Below are positions 32,586-45,004 of a stretch of DNA of 64,000 bases, one piece after another (the stretch's first letter is position 1; every line of letters starts with the position of its first letter). Position numbers and translations under genes: made by a program. The notes under the pieces are model-generated. The model was not told where the DNA came from. It made no database searches and worked only from the letters and a program-made list of their open reading frames with translations. The DNA comes from Agrypnia vestita (Eukaryota > Arthropoda > Insecta > Trichoptera > Phryganeidae): assembly GCA_016648135.1 (NCBI GenBank), contig JADDOH010011147.1, forward strand, positions 47,858 to 111,857. Reading direction: 5' to 3'.

Positions 32586-33060
32586 GAGTCATTGGACAAG
32601 AGTTAAATCAGTGTACCGTTCTTAAATGTATATTCACTAAATATTTCCATAAAATTTCACACACTTATTAGGACACCGTTTCTTAATTCGTAGAAAGTCA
32701 CTGGACATGGATTAAATAAGAGTACCGTTCTTAAATTACTGTCACTAAATATTTCCAGAAAAATTTACACATTTATTATTACACTGTTTCTTAACTCGCA
32801 CTTATTCGTTGTTTTATTGCTTCGATCACTTTCTAGCTAATTCCTTTCAATATTCGCATGTAGAAAAACTTTTCGTCCGGTATCTCTTTTATTGTCGCTG
32901 AAATATACGCTGGTCAGCCGGCGCTGCGCTCGGTTGCTAATATCGCATTTTTTAAACGTCATGAATGACTGACTCCGCGTCGCGTGACGCCCTTTTAGAT
33001 AAATAGGTAAATTCCTCAGAGACGTTTCGAAAGACTTGATCACCACATATTATAGACGAT
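32586..33060 (-). mobile_element. LTR-like remnant with internal 108-bp tandem duplication
   Basis: On the minus strand the GTCCAGTGAC motif is preceded by TTAAGAACGGTAC and AGTTAAGAAACAGTGT-type sequence, as in the LTR at 11387-11835. The block CACTAAATATTTCCA...GTTTCTTAA occurs twice, starting at 32635 and 32743 (108 bp apart). A GACGCGGAGTCAG/GCGTCACGCGACG patch at 32960-32990 corresponds to the upstream part. No coding region. Confidence 0.4.
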
Positions 33061-33227
33061 TACAAAGTATTTCATAATTTAGTTGTCAGTGTTCAGTAGG
33101 TTCACCATCTATTCCAATTGTACAATGCTTACACTCTCCACACTCAATTTTCCAAAATCCATTCTAGCATTGATAATGACATGTACATGACGTGGATTCT
33201 TGGATTGATATATTTGAACAATTTCAG

Positions 33228-33377
33228 TGTACGTGTTCCTGGGAGAGCACATCGCCCTGGTGGACTTCGTGTCTTGTCTGCAGCGTCGGAGGCTGCTGGA
33301 CCACGGGGAGTACATCGTCATTTCAGTCGACGACCAGATCTACGATCCCCAGCGACGGCTCGAAATTGTGCAGAGAG
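33228..33377 (+). CDS. Receptor guanylate cyclase, ligand-binding domain exon B
   Basis: A 150-nt exon with acceptor TTTCAG (to 33227) and donor GTAAGG (from 33378). It completes the codon left by exon A and encodes VYVFLGEHIALVDFVSCLQR, then RRLLDHGEYIVISVDDQIYD and PQRRLEIVQR, and ends one base into the next codon (phase 1). In ANF-receptor domains of membrane guanylate cyclases, this corresponds to the core strand-helix-strand of the binding lobe (R-x-y-v-F-x-G, then a helix, then G-x-Y-x-v-i-x-v-D). The strong G+C rise over the flanks, correct splice sites and in-phase joining with exons A and C make coding function convincing. The receptor subtype is inferred only by general resemblance. 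Confidence 0.88.
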
Positions 33378-34058
33378 GTAAGGAAAATTGTCCTTAGAAA
33401 ATATCACATTCATCATTTAAAATCATATTCATAAAATTTTATTTATTAAAGAATTGTTTTTTAATTATAGAAGTCTCAAAAAAAAAAGAAATAAAAACGC
33501 AAACAATGTTTCTTTGACGTTTCTAGTCAAATTAAGTATTATTCACAGTAAAAATATTTTGTTATACTAGTGCCTATTTTTGCGTTATTTTTGTTACTAT
33601 TTGCTAAAATTTTTTACCTTAAGGGTTTCTACTAGTTTATTGTTATAATTAATCTTGAAATTGTGAATATAGTCAGCAGTGGCGAAAACTTCATGAAAAG
33701 TATAGATCGTCTTTATTTTTCTATGTACATCTTTATATTTGACGATGATGAATACATACTTCACAAAATTGTTAATGTCATAAATACACATAATAAATAG
33801 AATGCAAACACAGAATACAAATATATATCAGGTACAATATACAAAACTAGCGCAAAACTAGGGTCGTTGAACTTAGGGGCAACGCTCCCTCTAAATCCCT
33901 GAAGTAATCCGAGTAGCTTTCAATAAACCTGGTCCGCATGAGGCTGTCCTAATTAACGATCCGATTAAAGTAGTTTCAAAAGCTTTGGAATGGTTGATTG
34001 TGAAGGCAATTTCCGTGTCGTTTCGTTATGTTTCGACAAATATCTTTTGCGATAAGAT

Positions 34059-34125
34059 TGTTCCTAGGTTTTCACAGCCACTTAGAATCATCTGGTTTGT
34101 GTCCTCTGGGGTATTATGCCGTGTA
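34059..34125 (+). mobile_element. Fragment of the Penelope-like fold-back family
   Basis: Starts TGTTCCTAGGTTTTCACAGC and continues with TTAGAATCATCTGGTTTGTG and GGGGTATTATGCCGTGT, matching the outer arm of 57141-57381. Only one arm end is present. Confidence 0.65.
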
Positions 34126-37100
34126 ATTTTAGCGATATCAAATATTTAAATGAATTACTCAAACTGCCATTAATTAAGAAGACAAAGTATAAATTTTAGA
34201 CATCGGCTTGTAAGGCATGGTAAGTCAGTAGGATCCATTACGAATATTAAAAGTTTTATCAAAACAGAATGAAAAGTCGTAGTTTATAACAGTTTCCATA
34301 GTGATCTTATTTCTGAAATATTGTACAAAATAGCTTTTTATTAAAACTTCAATAAATTAGATCTATGATTTACATGTGCAAAGGAATAATATTTAGAGGC
34401 TAGAGGTTGGTTCCTTTCAGTTGGATTACACGGATTAGAATTCGATGAACTCGAAGATTAAGTAGAGATAATACTGTGTACAAGATATTTAATTACACTG
34501 TGTGACCCAATCGTTGTCTAGAACCATAGACACCTATAACAATTTTTCTGAAGTGTTTGACAAGGAGAAGGCATTAGAGGTCATGGTGCTGTACAGTCGG
34601 CCATTGAGGAACTATTTGAACGATTTTTTTTATTATTACAATATAACAATACATTAATTTGTTTATCGTTTAATTACTTTATGGATAGGGAATAAAATAA
34701 TATTAATCACATCCTATTAATCTGTCGATGTCCTTTATCAGATGAAACTAATTGGTGAAGAAAATAATTTCAGGTGAACTTTTTTATAAACAATAACCAA
34801 GAAATTTCAGAAAGATTCAAAAATAGTTTTCTAATAATTATTATGAGTGTGTTAAATTTACATTAAATTTAAAAAGACACACGCGTACGATGTACGTAAC
34901 CGAAAGCATGCGTCAAATGCATTGTTGCAATTTTACAAACTTTACAGATACGTAAACTATAGATTAGGGTAACCCGATCGAGCAAATAAACTACAACTAT
35001 TTTCTACAAACTTAAAGGCTAATGAAGCTCAGTGACAGACGTACAATAATAGCTGACTTAAATTTTCTATTGAAAGTAATTATATATTCTAACAGATTGG
35101 ATTCCTCTGACCTCCAATCGCTTATTAAATACACGAATGTGCCACAAAGGTATACCCGTTCTCAAAATATTTATTGTTGCAACAAAACGAACACTTCGCA
35201 TTTTAAACATTGCACGATTAATTGATTACTTATACTTGGGAATGAATACGCACATATATAGGATATCTTCTGTCTTACATATCTTTTTCTTCTTCTTAAA
35301 ATAAGCAATCCGCCCTTAAAAAGCGATTTGTGCCATTTTGCAAGTTATAAATGAGGTACTGCTAAGAAAGAAATTCATTTACTGATAAGAATTTTGATAT
35401 TATCGCTATCAGATTAGGCGAGTTTATAGCAAGAAGATGACAAATATTGGTTGGGAGTTAGAGAGAACTGAATATTTCTTAATGAAACAAAGCAATCCAT
35501 TTTAGTTTCTACCTCCGTCGCTACATAAATTCTAATTACTTTACCAATTGTTAACTTCTTCATACTATTGAATAAACATTGTTTCTTTTTTATACATTCT
35601 TATTTTATATTTACTTTGTATTTTATATTTATTATCTTTTACATACATTTATTTACTTTGTTACTTTATCTAATGAATTGTGTATTTTGTGTAACATCAA
35701 ATTATTGTAAAAGTTTTTGTAACCATTGAAATAAATAAACTAATTTTAAAAAATACTGTTCAGCGTAAAGCGATAGTATAACTTTGTCCCTTTTTGCATA
35801 GATATTTTTCACACACACTATTGTTGTGTATCGGTTCAATTAATTCTCAACTCCGCGAATGACTTTTGTCGTGTGAGTATATTAATATATAATTAGAGAT
35901 ATTATAGGAAACATAGCATTATAAGCTTAGAACTTATAGAACCTTAGAAACTACATGATTTCGTATAGGATAGATAGATATATAAAATCTATAACACAGT
36001 ATATTTTTAATTAGTAATCCTCGGAGACTGCATTCAAAACATTTTTTTAATTTTTTGTTTATTGCTGCCTTTACTTTTATACCGGACATGTGACCACTAA
36101 GCTTTATATTATTTTGTAAACCATCTTATATCATGAAAAATTAATAAAATGGAACAATTGAATCATGCAATATGTGAATATATTATACGTAATTCTATAA
36201 TATTTTCGAGTATTAATAAATTTGATGAAAATATACATTAAAATATTTACTAACAATTTTTTTTATTAAAGATTTAGTATACATAAACATTTTTTCGCAC
36301 GGATTTATTATTTTTATACTAAAACACTGATGCTTTCATTTAAGTAAGTACGTAATTACGCAAGCGTAAAAAATTACGTGATTCAATTTTTTATTTAGTT
36401 TTAGAAGTAGTGAAATTTTTTGTGACAAAGTTTTTTGTGTTTTCGGGTGACAAAGTGACATGTTAACATTCATCACAATCGTCCACTAGATACAGAGTCT
36501 ACGGCGTAGTATGTAGGTAACCCAGCAACCTTTCTCTATATTTGTAGTACATTTTGTTTGATCATTAAGCAAACAACGTTTGTTCGAGTGCAATGCATTT
36601 TGAAATGTTCGGATGTTTCCAGCAGAGTTGCATTTTTTAAATAGAATTTTTATAAATGGAAAATATAAAGTATGTGGTTACATCAGTAACATCTTCTTCT
36701 TTTTCTACCCCTTATCTTATTAGGCCGGGGTCCCTGCACCGCATAGGAGGTTCCAACTCTTCCTATCCCAAATTCTTCCTATTTAAAATTTTAACTTTTA
36801 AACAAAGCAAACACATTGTGGCGAGACATAATAAATTTAAAATAAAGTAACACATTGTTTGACAGCACTCTATTGAATGAACACCGACAAACAAAATAGT
36901 TTCGGCGCAGAGCTGAGCCCTCATCATATTGAACCCTGTTCCATACTAATTAAAACATAATTACAAGCAATGAATAAAAAGCATCGAGGAGAGAAAGAGA
37001 CAGAACGTCAACTTTGGTGAGAGAGAGGGAGTATGGGTGGGTGTAGAAAATTGAAAAGGTAACATATTTATTTGTTTATTTAGAAAATAATATTTATTTA

Positions 37101-38153
37101 TTTTTAATGATTTTTTATTTCTAGTGCTTCCGATTAATTAAGACGTGTACTCGACGTCTGCATCCTGGTATCCTGGTATTATCCTGACAGTGACTTAAGA
37201 GAGACCCAAGTTTTATTTTACATGGGATCTACATTTCCCCAGCACTACTAGATCTTCATAGCTTCCCCCAAAATCGTGTGAATGGCATTTAGAGTGCTGC
37301 TTACGAAATTGACTATTTCAATTCCCGTATAAAATTGTACACACATTTTATTTTTTGTATCTGTGAATCAGATAATAAAAAAATATATAAATAGAATAGA
37401 AAAAGTAAAAAAAATATTTGATATCAAATAAATTCAATACTGGTACAAAACATCATTTTGGAATGTTATCGAGTTCAATTTTGATGAGAATGAATAGACC
37501 GTAAATAAATTTTTAAGTGAATCAAGCGAATAACATCCAAACAAAATTTCAATCTCTTGTATTTGAAGCCTTTCCATGTTAATACTAAGAGCTAAAATTC
37601 TCATGATTTTTATAGATTAAGTTTTTTTATTGTATATCTAGTACGCAGTTATTCCAGTTAATAAAATATTACTCAAGCGTACAGAAATTCAAAAGCAGAT
37701 ATACAAATAAGATGTAAGTGTGTTATATATAATAAAATACGCTTACAGCACATTCATACAGTACAATCGTTTGCGAGATCATGTAAACATACATAATGTT
37801 TGCTAAACTAGTAGCAACGCAAAAAAACATTTTTATTTCATATTTTGAAAAGCTAATTAATGTATATGAATATAATTATAGCAATCTTTTTTTTTGACGT
37901 TTAGGGGTCAAGTTAAGAATTATTTATAGAATAAAAGTATTTAGGCAAATTTTTTCATTTTTAATTAGGTTAAAATAGGTGACTTTTTTTGGTGTTTTGG
38001 TTATTTATCCTTCTCATCCCCCATAGTGAGGCAGACTAGTTTTGTCCCTTTTTTCTTTTTATTTATTCCTATCTCATTTTTAGTACACTTTTTAATTTGT
38101 CAGCATCAATTTCATTTGGCCAAACTTTTGTCTTTTTTTAAACTTATCAATCT

Positions 38154-38215
38154 TTTCAATATTTTTCATAGTAGGTTTTCAATATTTTTCATATTAGGTT
38201 TTCAATTTTTTTCAA
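38154..38215 (+). repeat. Short tandem repeat, 24-bp unit, ~2.5 copies
   Basis: TTCAATATTTTTCATAGTAG-like units (TTCAATATTTTTCATA followed by TTAGGTTT) repeat with small changes. It lies inside a low-complexity open frame (38026-38391) that I do not regard as a gene. Confidence 0.6.
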
Positions 38216-38707
38216 GGAAGGATTTTGTAGAGCTTAGTTGCAAAATAAGTATGACTTATTTGACCAAAAGTTGTGTTAAACGTTGGTACATTTTTCATTT
38301 ACATTTTAGTGCCCCTCTTGTCATATATCGGAGTTCTATTGTTTGTTTTGTGTTATGTCGTCTGTGTTATGAACGAGGAAAATGTGCATAAAACTTGACA
38401 TAGGCCTGCACGAGAAATGTTGGTAAAAATATCATAATTAGTAAATAGTTAGTCATTTTACATGATCCGTCAACTCTGTAATACTTTTCGTTTTAGTTAA
38501 TGTAGTTATACTTCTTCGAACAATAAAATTTCAATAGAAAAACTTTCCTTACCTTTTCATATATACCAGTACAAAATGAACTTTTTTTATGTTCGGAACG
38601 TCAAGATATTTCAAAATCTTTTTCGAGGGCGTTCTGATTGGAAATTTTAAAAAGGTTTTTATAATGCTCTTTTGAGATATATGGTTGATATACTTTGTTT
38701 TGTTGAT

Positions 38708-38905
38708 ATAATGAGTAGCTTGTTGATCTTGCGGTTAGAACACTCGCCTCGTGATCCAAAGGTCGCGGGTTCGAACCTCACTCCAGAATAAGAAGTTAGT
38801 CCTATTTTCATAGCACAAGCGTTTAGCTTAGTTTGAAAATAGTAATAATATTGATATGACACGTATTCCGCGTTCGCATCTCTATTTAAAAAAAATAAAA
38901 AATAA
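38708..38905 (+). mobile_element. tRNA-derived SINE
   Basis: The head (about 38713-38790) has an RNA polymerase III A-box-like TAGCTTGTTGATCTTGCGG and a clear B box GGTTCGAACCTC at 38768-38779, with an anticodon-arm-like CTCGCCTCGTGATCC between. It does not fold as a complete tRNA. The body contains GCACAAGCGTTTAGCTTAG, similar to SINE bodies I know from Lepidoptera, and the end is A-rich (38886-38905). An old non-autonomous retroposon, not a tRNA gene. Confidence 0.65.
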
Positions 38906-39599
38906 TAATTAGTATCAATTTCTATATTTTTTTTTATATAATATATTTTGAGTAGGTATTGCATTGTCATGTGAAATACACAAAGGCTGAAAGTTTCAAA
39001 GCTCTAGCTAGTCGGACAGTTGTAGATATTTTGATTATTAAATTTGGAGACAAACAGTCAAGTGAAACAAAATGAAAGCGTGTAATGAAAATACATCAAA
39101 TACACAGTTTTTTTTTCAACTGAATATTAAGATGCCGAAGTCGTGTTCAATGAACCATAGAAAATGTTAATTACGCTAAGAGTGCGGTATAATTTCATCA
39201 AATCTCGACCAGAACAAGGTAGTTACCCTGCATAAGCGACTCTGTAAAAGGTACGCTCGTTACAACGTATGCCTGTGGAAAATGTTTGAATCGATTGCCC
39301 TTTTTTCTGTGGGGTTCTTGTTTTCATTGAACATCTCGTGGCGTAAATTTACTTTCGCAGTCGTGTCAAAGCGATGATCAATGAAGAAGTTAAATGCCTC
39401 TCGGGATTGGAATTTCCAGACGGGGACAACGATCTCAACATGAAAAGCGTCTTCATAAAAAAGCTTTTTATAAAATTTCTTCGCGAAATTGGTTCTCAAA
39501 TAGGTACCCGATGAATAAAAAACCACAACTTCAAGTCTAGCCCATTATTTTCTCACTAGAAAAGTTTTATTCTTGAGTCACTCATGTTTTTATTGTATT

Positions 39600-39775
39600 A
39601 TATTTATGCTGCTGTATTTTTTTTTAAGTAGGTAAAACAAGAATGTATATACATATATATTCCTTTTTTTCTTTTATAAATTTTTCCCTTTTTAATAAAT
39701 AAATAAATAAATACTTATTCTTTAGGAAACGAAATGTAAAATTACCGTCATTTTTGCCGTGTTGCTAGATATAAA
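39600..39775 (-). repeat. Repeat copy related to 32331-32480
   Basis: On the minus strand: CTAGCAACACGGCAAAAATG, then ACGGTAATTTTACATTTCG and AAGAATAAGTATTTATT, parallel to the start of 32331-32480. The rest is TATATA and AT-rich tail sequence. Confidence 0.45.
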
Positions 39776-40779
39776 TAATTAATAAATAATTGTAAATTTC
39801 ATTCTAGTGTTAACATATTTCTAATAGTTCAACTAATTCAGATATTTTTTAGCTACCTCTTTATTTTAAATTTGCTTTTTTTCGTCTTTCACTGTTTCAC
39901 GTTCATTTCATTTCATTATACCTACATGATTGAATTTTGTGGTTTCGTTTTCCTTCTAAAAGGTAATCTTATTTCATATTATATTCTTCTTGTGTAAAAC
40001 ATAATTTTATTTTATCCATTTTGAAGATCATCATGAATAATATCTACAAAGTTCACGCCCATTCTATCAATAATACAAAATGTATCAGCTTAATATATGT
40101 GTAAATCGAGTTTATTAATGTTAGCAATCATTTCTAAAACACGATTCCTCGCTAAGTGCTTTTAGATATACCAATAAAGTATATCACAATTTATATATAT
40201 AAATATCAGGAAGACATGCGATCGGCTTATATTGTTGATTGCTAGAAATTTTTGATTCTTCTTCTTCCTATTTTTACCACTTTCGAGTAGACTTTTTAAT
40301 AATTAGGGATCTTTTATACACACACGAGGTCATCTACTAACGGGTCCTCCATATAGCAACATTGGATAAATCTTGAATTGCATGTATTGAATCTGTTTTA
40401 TGTATATTATGTAATGTAATATCCTGACCCAACCAAGATGAAAGAAGAAGTCGATTAATTTTAAATGCTTGATTTATGTATAATGCAATCGACAAGATTT
40501 CAGCTAACAAATACCGAGATATTTCAAAGATTTACATTTTACCATATTCAGGTCACTTTGATAGGAGAATAATATACCTAGTTTTTATCACTGCGATGAA
40601 TAAATTGACAAACCCACACAAAATAAACCAATAACAACAGAAAACATTTAAATAATATTTTTCAAAAATATCACATTCAAATACTGCGATATCGAAAATA
40701 CTTCATTTTTTTAAGAAAGATATGCTTGTACGAAATTTGCGTTATATTAATCTTTTTCGTTTTAAACTGAAACAAAGGT

Positions 40780-40920
40780 ATTTTTTGAGTATGTAAAAAT
40801 TTTTAGGAACGCGGTTACTGGATTTTGTCCCCATCATCATTAATTAAGATAAATTATAGGTGTCTCACAGAGACGACGCTATTTATATGAGAAAGTATAT
40901 ATGGACTGTCGTGGGTTTTA
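40780..40920 (+). repeat. TGTCTC-family copy
   Basis: TTTTTGAGTATGTAAAAATT, ACTGGATTTTGTCC, TCATTAATTAAGATAAATTA and TAGGTGTCTCACAGAGACG occur in the order seen in other copies, followed by GCTATTTATATGAGAAAGTA. This copy shows that the GAGTATGT piece and the TGTCTC piece belong to one unit. Confidence 0.6.
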
Positions 40921-40971
40921 AAGTGTTACGTTCACCGATTTTACAATAGATCGCCCACACATCTATCAATT

Positions 40972-41137
40972 TAGATGTTCTATATATGGTTTTTGTCCAC
41001 CTTTTTATAAATTTTTATAACAACTACGCTAACGCTATATACGCTATAACGCTATATATATAAAACCATAGATGTTCTATATATGGTTTTTGTCCCTCGT
41101 TTATAAATTTTTATAACAACTACGCTAACGCTATATA
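40972..41137 (+). repeat. Direct duplication, 97-bp period
   Basis: TAGATGTTCTATATATGGTT, TTTGTCC, then TTTATAAATTTTTATAACAA and CTACGCTAACGCTATATA occur from 40972 and again from 41069. Two near-identical copies; the connecting part contains CGCTATAACGCTATATATAT. Confidence 0.8.
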
Positions 41138-41644
41138 CGGTAAGAAAATTTGTCATTCCGTGTAATAGTCTAGATGTCGCCGCTGATAAATAAGACTTTA
41201 TTTAATATAATATTTTTAATTAAACATATGAAGCAATACTATTTTTATGAATATATTATACACGACATTCATCCGGATACATGTTTAACAGTAGTCAAAT
41301 ATCTTTTCACTTGACCAAACCAGCATGTCATTGTACGTTGTGTATCCATTTAGAAGAATTAAATATGTTTGTTTAATATTCATAAACAAACTTCTATAAT
41401 GTATTCTAACCGAGTCACATATTATAGCTCAAATCTCAAAAAAAATTGATGATGTCAATGGATTAACAACTGAATAAAATTTTGCAATTGTTTGCTTATT
41501 TCAATTGTTGATTTATTGTCCCGATTAAATGAATTGGTGTCCCAAATATGTCAAATTGGACTTAAATAATCGAATTGTATTTATTTTGATTGTTGGTTAA
41601 GTGAGATAACTAACTGTTTTGTAACATTTTACATTTATGACTTT

Positions 41645-41915
41645 CTAATTTTGTGCTATTGCTATTCACTCTATATTATTACTTTTTTTTAATTTTCATT
41701 ATATTATGTTTTCCTTATGCTTCTGTTTTGTTATTTACTTGTTGCTTTTTACTTTATATTATATTTATCTTTATATGCTTGTATTTGTATTTTAAGTTTT
41801 TGCTTTTCACTTTGTCCTTATTATTTTTTTCTTTAAACTATCCATTATATAAATGTACACTTTACCTATTTGTTTGTAAAAGCCCTGTAGGGCGCTAATA
41901 AATAAATAAATGAAA
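41645..41915 (+). mobile_element. LINE 3' untranslated end with AATAAA-type tail
   Basis: A T-rich segment ends in GTAAAAGCCCTGTAGGGCGC followed by TAATAAATAAATAAATGAAA. The small hairpin GCCCTGTAGGGC directly before an A-rich repeat tail is a common 3'-end form of jockey-type LINEs. No coding part remains; the phenylalanine-rich frame at 41653-41898 is an artefact of T runs. Confidence 0.45.
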
Positions 41916-42460
41916 ATGCGGTGTTAATTGCTCTTATTCCATTGATCTGGTTTCTGTTCGTTACAATTTTTCCAAAATAATTGGCCTCCTTGATTGTGGT
42001 GGCCCAGTTAAACTCACGATTCGACTGTTCATTGGATGAATATCTATTCCGTTGACATTTATGCAAGAGGCAGCGAGCCAAAATTGTTTGGAGGGACCGC
42101 GATAATAATGCAGTTGCTGCGAGTTACCAGGACACAGGGCGGCCACATACCGACATTATGTACAGTAACCAGATAGCAGGCAAAATTCCTATTAAATGGC
42201 TATTCTCTGAGGACCGCTATCGAATTCGTGAATCAAGATACAAGCAATTTATTTCTAGATAATGCAGTCGTTCATTATTATTATATGCGGACATAAACAG
42301 TAATTTTCCATTATAAAATGTGCACCGCATAATCCAGCAACGATTTTATATTGTTGTGTAATATGTATTTCAAAGTAGGTATATTATAATTGTAACGAAT
42401 CAATCATTTGATTTTTTCATTTGAAAATGATGCAGTAACAGTATATGGTATACGCTAGCG
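41916..42460. other. Unassigned DNA
   Basis: A slightly GC-richer part at 41950-42140 has short minus-strand frames without known motifs. Confidence 0.4.
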
Positions 42461-42467
42461 CGATATT

Positions 42468-42532
42468 TGAGGTAATTGAGCAAGTGAGGTAATTAAGCAA
42501 GTGAGGTATTTGAATAATTGAGGTAATTGAAG
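42468..42532 (+). repeat. Short tandem repeat (GAGGTAATTGAGCAAGT unit)
   Basis: Four imperfect units of about 15-18 bp. Confidence 0.65.
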
Positions 42533-43021
42533 CGATAGTTTGGAAATAAGAAAGAAATTCAGCGGCAACGAGCTTATTTTCTCAAAGCTTATCTTTTATA
42601 TTTGAAGGGAAAGGTAGTATGTCAGAATTTATTCATATATTTTAAATGCGTATATTTTTTCTAAAATGACACTAACTGAACTATTTAATTAATCAATAAA
42701 TTACCAGCCAACGACGTTATAGAACTGTAGAAAATTGACCCATTTTTTCTTTAGAATTATTTTATTTATCATTTTTTGGGTAGTTTCTAATTTTGTTCTA
42801 ACTTTTTTAAAATCGATAAATTAAAACAATAATTCTGATAGTCATAAAACTCTCGTAGAGTTGTAGCCTCTTGGATGGTGCATTCCTATTGCTAACTATC
42901 CAAACATAAAAAAAATTAAAACCTTTTTCAGAAATTCTGATTGTGTTATCAAGACGCAAAACATCACACTCACCGAAACCTTCAATCACATAAGATAATT
43001 TGTATTTTTGACTTGTTACAG

Positions 43022-43118
43022 CCTACCTGGACCCTTTTTTGAACGGAAGTCAGGACCTTTTCGCTTTCCGCTCCGTGCTAAAGCTCACCCCTTCGCATCC
43101 CAGCAATCCAGACTACAG
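43022..43118 (+). CDS. Receptor guanylate cyclase, ligand-binding domain exon C
   Basis: A 97-nt exon with acceptor TTACAG (to 43021) and donor GTAAGG (from 43119). With the base left by exon B it encodes A-YLDPFLNGSQDLFAFRSVLK and LTPSHPSNPDY, and ends two bases into the next codon (phase 2). AFRSVLKLTPSHPSNPDYRE corresponds to the segment of ANF-receptor domains where a strand with a hydrophobic core is followed by the N-x-x-Y/F-x-x-F helix start. The asparagine in NGS is a potential N-glycosylation site, which fits an extracellular domain. Same gene as exons A, B and D. Confidence 0.87.
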
Positions 43119-43429
43119 GTAAGGTCCTCGAATTCCTGCTGAAAAATATATTTTTAAACAGACCTAATGCTAAAAACTAATCTTGTTATAAGCATTATAG
43201 TCCTGATGTTATTGACATCGGTAGATAAAAATAACTAACCGATTGTTAAGGAGGTTATTTATAACACACAACGGTCTTATTATAAGGAATACGAAATTTT
43301 AAATGCACTTAATCAAATTTTAGCGGGCGTATGAGGTATGAGTGATTTTTAATATAGATTTTAAATAATTTGTAAAAACAATCGTCAAAAAAAAACGTAA
43401 AGGATTTTTTTTCTTCAAATTGCTCTCAA

Positions 43430-43690
43430 CTTTAGAATGAAAAAAAAAACGTTTTTTTCCCAACAGGATACGCAACATTATAGATATTTCATTTCTTAAT
43501 AAGTAAATAATGTTTTTTCTGTCCCGAACAAACATCAACCGGGGAGAGTAACATGTCAGTCACGAAGACGGAGTTCTTCTGAAATAGACGTAACGCGGCC
43601 GTTTTATGTTTTTTTTTCATAAAATTGTCAATATAATATTAGTTTAGTACCTTTATAAGTATGCCTTAATAAGGGCTAATAAAAAAAATA
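43430..43690 (+). repeat. Dispersed repeat shared with 16070-16330
   Basis: CAACATTATAGATATTTCAT, TAACATGTCAGTCACG and GACGTAACGCGGCCGTTTT match the earlier copy's CTACATTGTAGATACTTCAT, TCATGTCAGTTACG and GACATGACGCGGCC. Function unknown. Confidence 0.55.
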
Positions 43691-43770
43691 ATTACCTCCT
43701 TGTCAAAATTCACACAATTCCTACCTACATTTTACCCCATTAGCGTGGTGTAGCCCTTAAAATTATTTCA

Positions 43771-44345
43771 TTGACTTTTTTATCATTATTTTACAATCCC
43801 CACCGCGGAGAATCATGTAATAATTTCATTACGTTTGCGACGCCGACGTTTGGACTATCCACATCAACATTTACATTATGGAATAATTGGTTGGGGAGGC
43901 TTTTAGAAAACTTCTCTAAATCCATTATACACAGCGCAAAAAGTACAATCAAAATTATTCTAAAAAAAACTAGAGTCTACCCAACAATCCTCATATTCCA
44001 GGAATTTCGCGTACCTACTGTTGAAGAAATTAATAAAAAAACAATCTATAATCCAAATATTTAAAGAAAACATTCTAGATATATACAAGCTCATTCTCAA
44101 ATTTAAAACCCCTAAATATAATACCAGTGCAGCACAAAATCACTATTCTTTTGTAGTAATGAAATATTTCAATCAACTATCCACTATATTAAAAAGTATT
44201 GAAAATCTAAAATCTTTCAAAAATGAATTTAAAAAATACATAATAAATCATTACTTACGTCAATTTTTCTATTAGTTAATATTCCTTTATCATTTCATAT
44301 ATATTTTTACAGACCGTATATTTGATTTAGTTCAATAAAGCATTT
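43771..44345 (+). pseudogene. LINE reverse-transcriptase C-terminal remnant
   Basis: The first frame reads LWNNWLGRLLENFSKSIIHS, KSTIKIILKKTRVYPTILIF and QEFRVPTVEEI. After a frameshift at about 44045 the second frame reads LKFKTPKYNTSAAQNHYSF and MKYFNQLSTILKSIENLKSF, then KNEFKKYII. The order (Q/AK-x-x-I-K-I-I-L-K-K, Y-P-T-x-x-I-F, Y-N-T, Y-F-N-x-L, F-K-x-x-K) is the conserved end of jockey/CR1-type reverse transcriptases. A polyadenylation-like TTCAATAAAGC follows at about 44331. Only the 3' end is present, and it is broken by the frameshift. Confidence 0.75.
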
Positions 44346-44584
44346 CATTTGTACTTCCAACGTATCTGTTGTAGACTGAATTATGTACCTACATTACTTT
44401 GAATAATTACGCTGTAAACAAACTCCCTCTCTAAACACGATCAGTTCTGATTTCTAAGAGAGATAGCACGTAAAAGATTTATTGTATCAACTTTAATATA
44501 TTTCACCTATTTCAGTCTGTAATCGACTAACATCTAATAAAAAAAAACGGCATTCGAACGCGACATCCCGAAGAAAGCAAATTG

Positions 44585-44931
44585 CTACTTGAAATGGTAG
44601 ATATTCCGTTTCAATCTACAAAAACATCTCGATTTGGAAAAAATATGCATCGATATTTTATTTATCCATTCAAGGACCTTTTCGCCAAACTCCTCGAGCG
44701 GTGTGCTTTTCTCAGAATTTCGAATCCTTCTCTGTATTGACAAAACCTTTTTTACTTCCTGGGGGTGTGAGGTATTTGCAGTCCGCATATCCACCCCATC
44801 AACGTAATCTCGAGGCAAATCTGAAGCGACGCGCTAAGGAAAGCAAACAATTATTATTATCTCAACTGGAAAAGCTTCCTTATTTGGCCGTGTTGATGAG
44901 GGTTCTAACAAAAGTGTATATTAAACAGTAA
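44585..44931. other. Unassigned mixed frame region
   Basis: Both strands have 75-77-codon frames; the minus one (QEVKKVLSIQRRIRNSEKST, PLEEFGEKVLEW) looks protein-like, but it overlaps the other and no family was recognised. Confidence 0.25.
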
Positions 44932-45004
44932 TATTTACTTATATTTATTTATGTATGTGTGTTCGGAGAATACTATTGCTGAATTTTCTCCACAGAGGAA
45001 TAAT

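Larger units (their letters stand above)
24434..33227 (+). other. Intron 1 of the receptor cyclase gene (8794 bp)
   Basis: GTACAAG donor and TTTCAG acceptor. The intron interrupts a codon after its first base (phase 1). It is filled with transposon remnants listed separately. No other host exon was recognised inside it, and the encoded protein reads continuously across it. Confidence 0.75.
33378..43021 (+). other. Intron 2 of the receptor cyclase gene (9644 bp)
   Basis: GTAAGG donor and TTACAG acceptor, phase 1. Poorer in recognisable transposon coding remnants than introns 1 and 3. The stretches 33378-34058, 34126-38025, 38216-38707, 38906-39600, 39775-40780 and 41140-41640 showed no gene or clear element to me; frames there are short and low in complexity. 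A retroposon-like 3' tail may lie at 35640-35750 (ending AAATAAATAAAC). Confidence 0.7.

Noticed and set aside
38026..38391. 121-codon open frame on the + strand
   Set aside because: Phe/Leu-rich reading of T-rich DNA with internal tandem repeats; no motif, splice or promoter support.
38713..38790. Functional tRNA gene
   Set aside because: A and B boxes are present, but no complete cloverleaf forms and a SINE body with an A-rich end follows.
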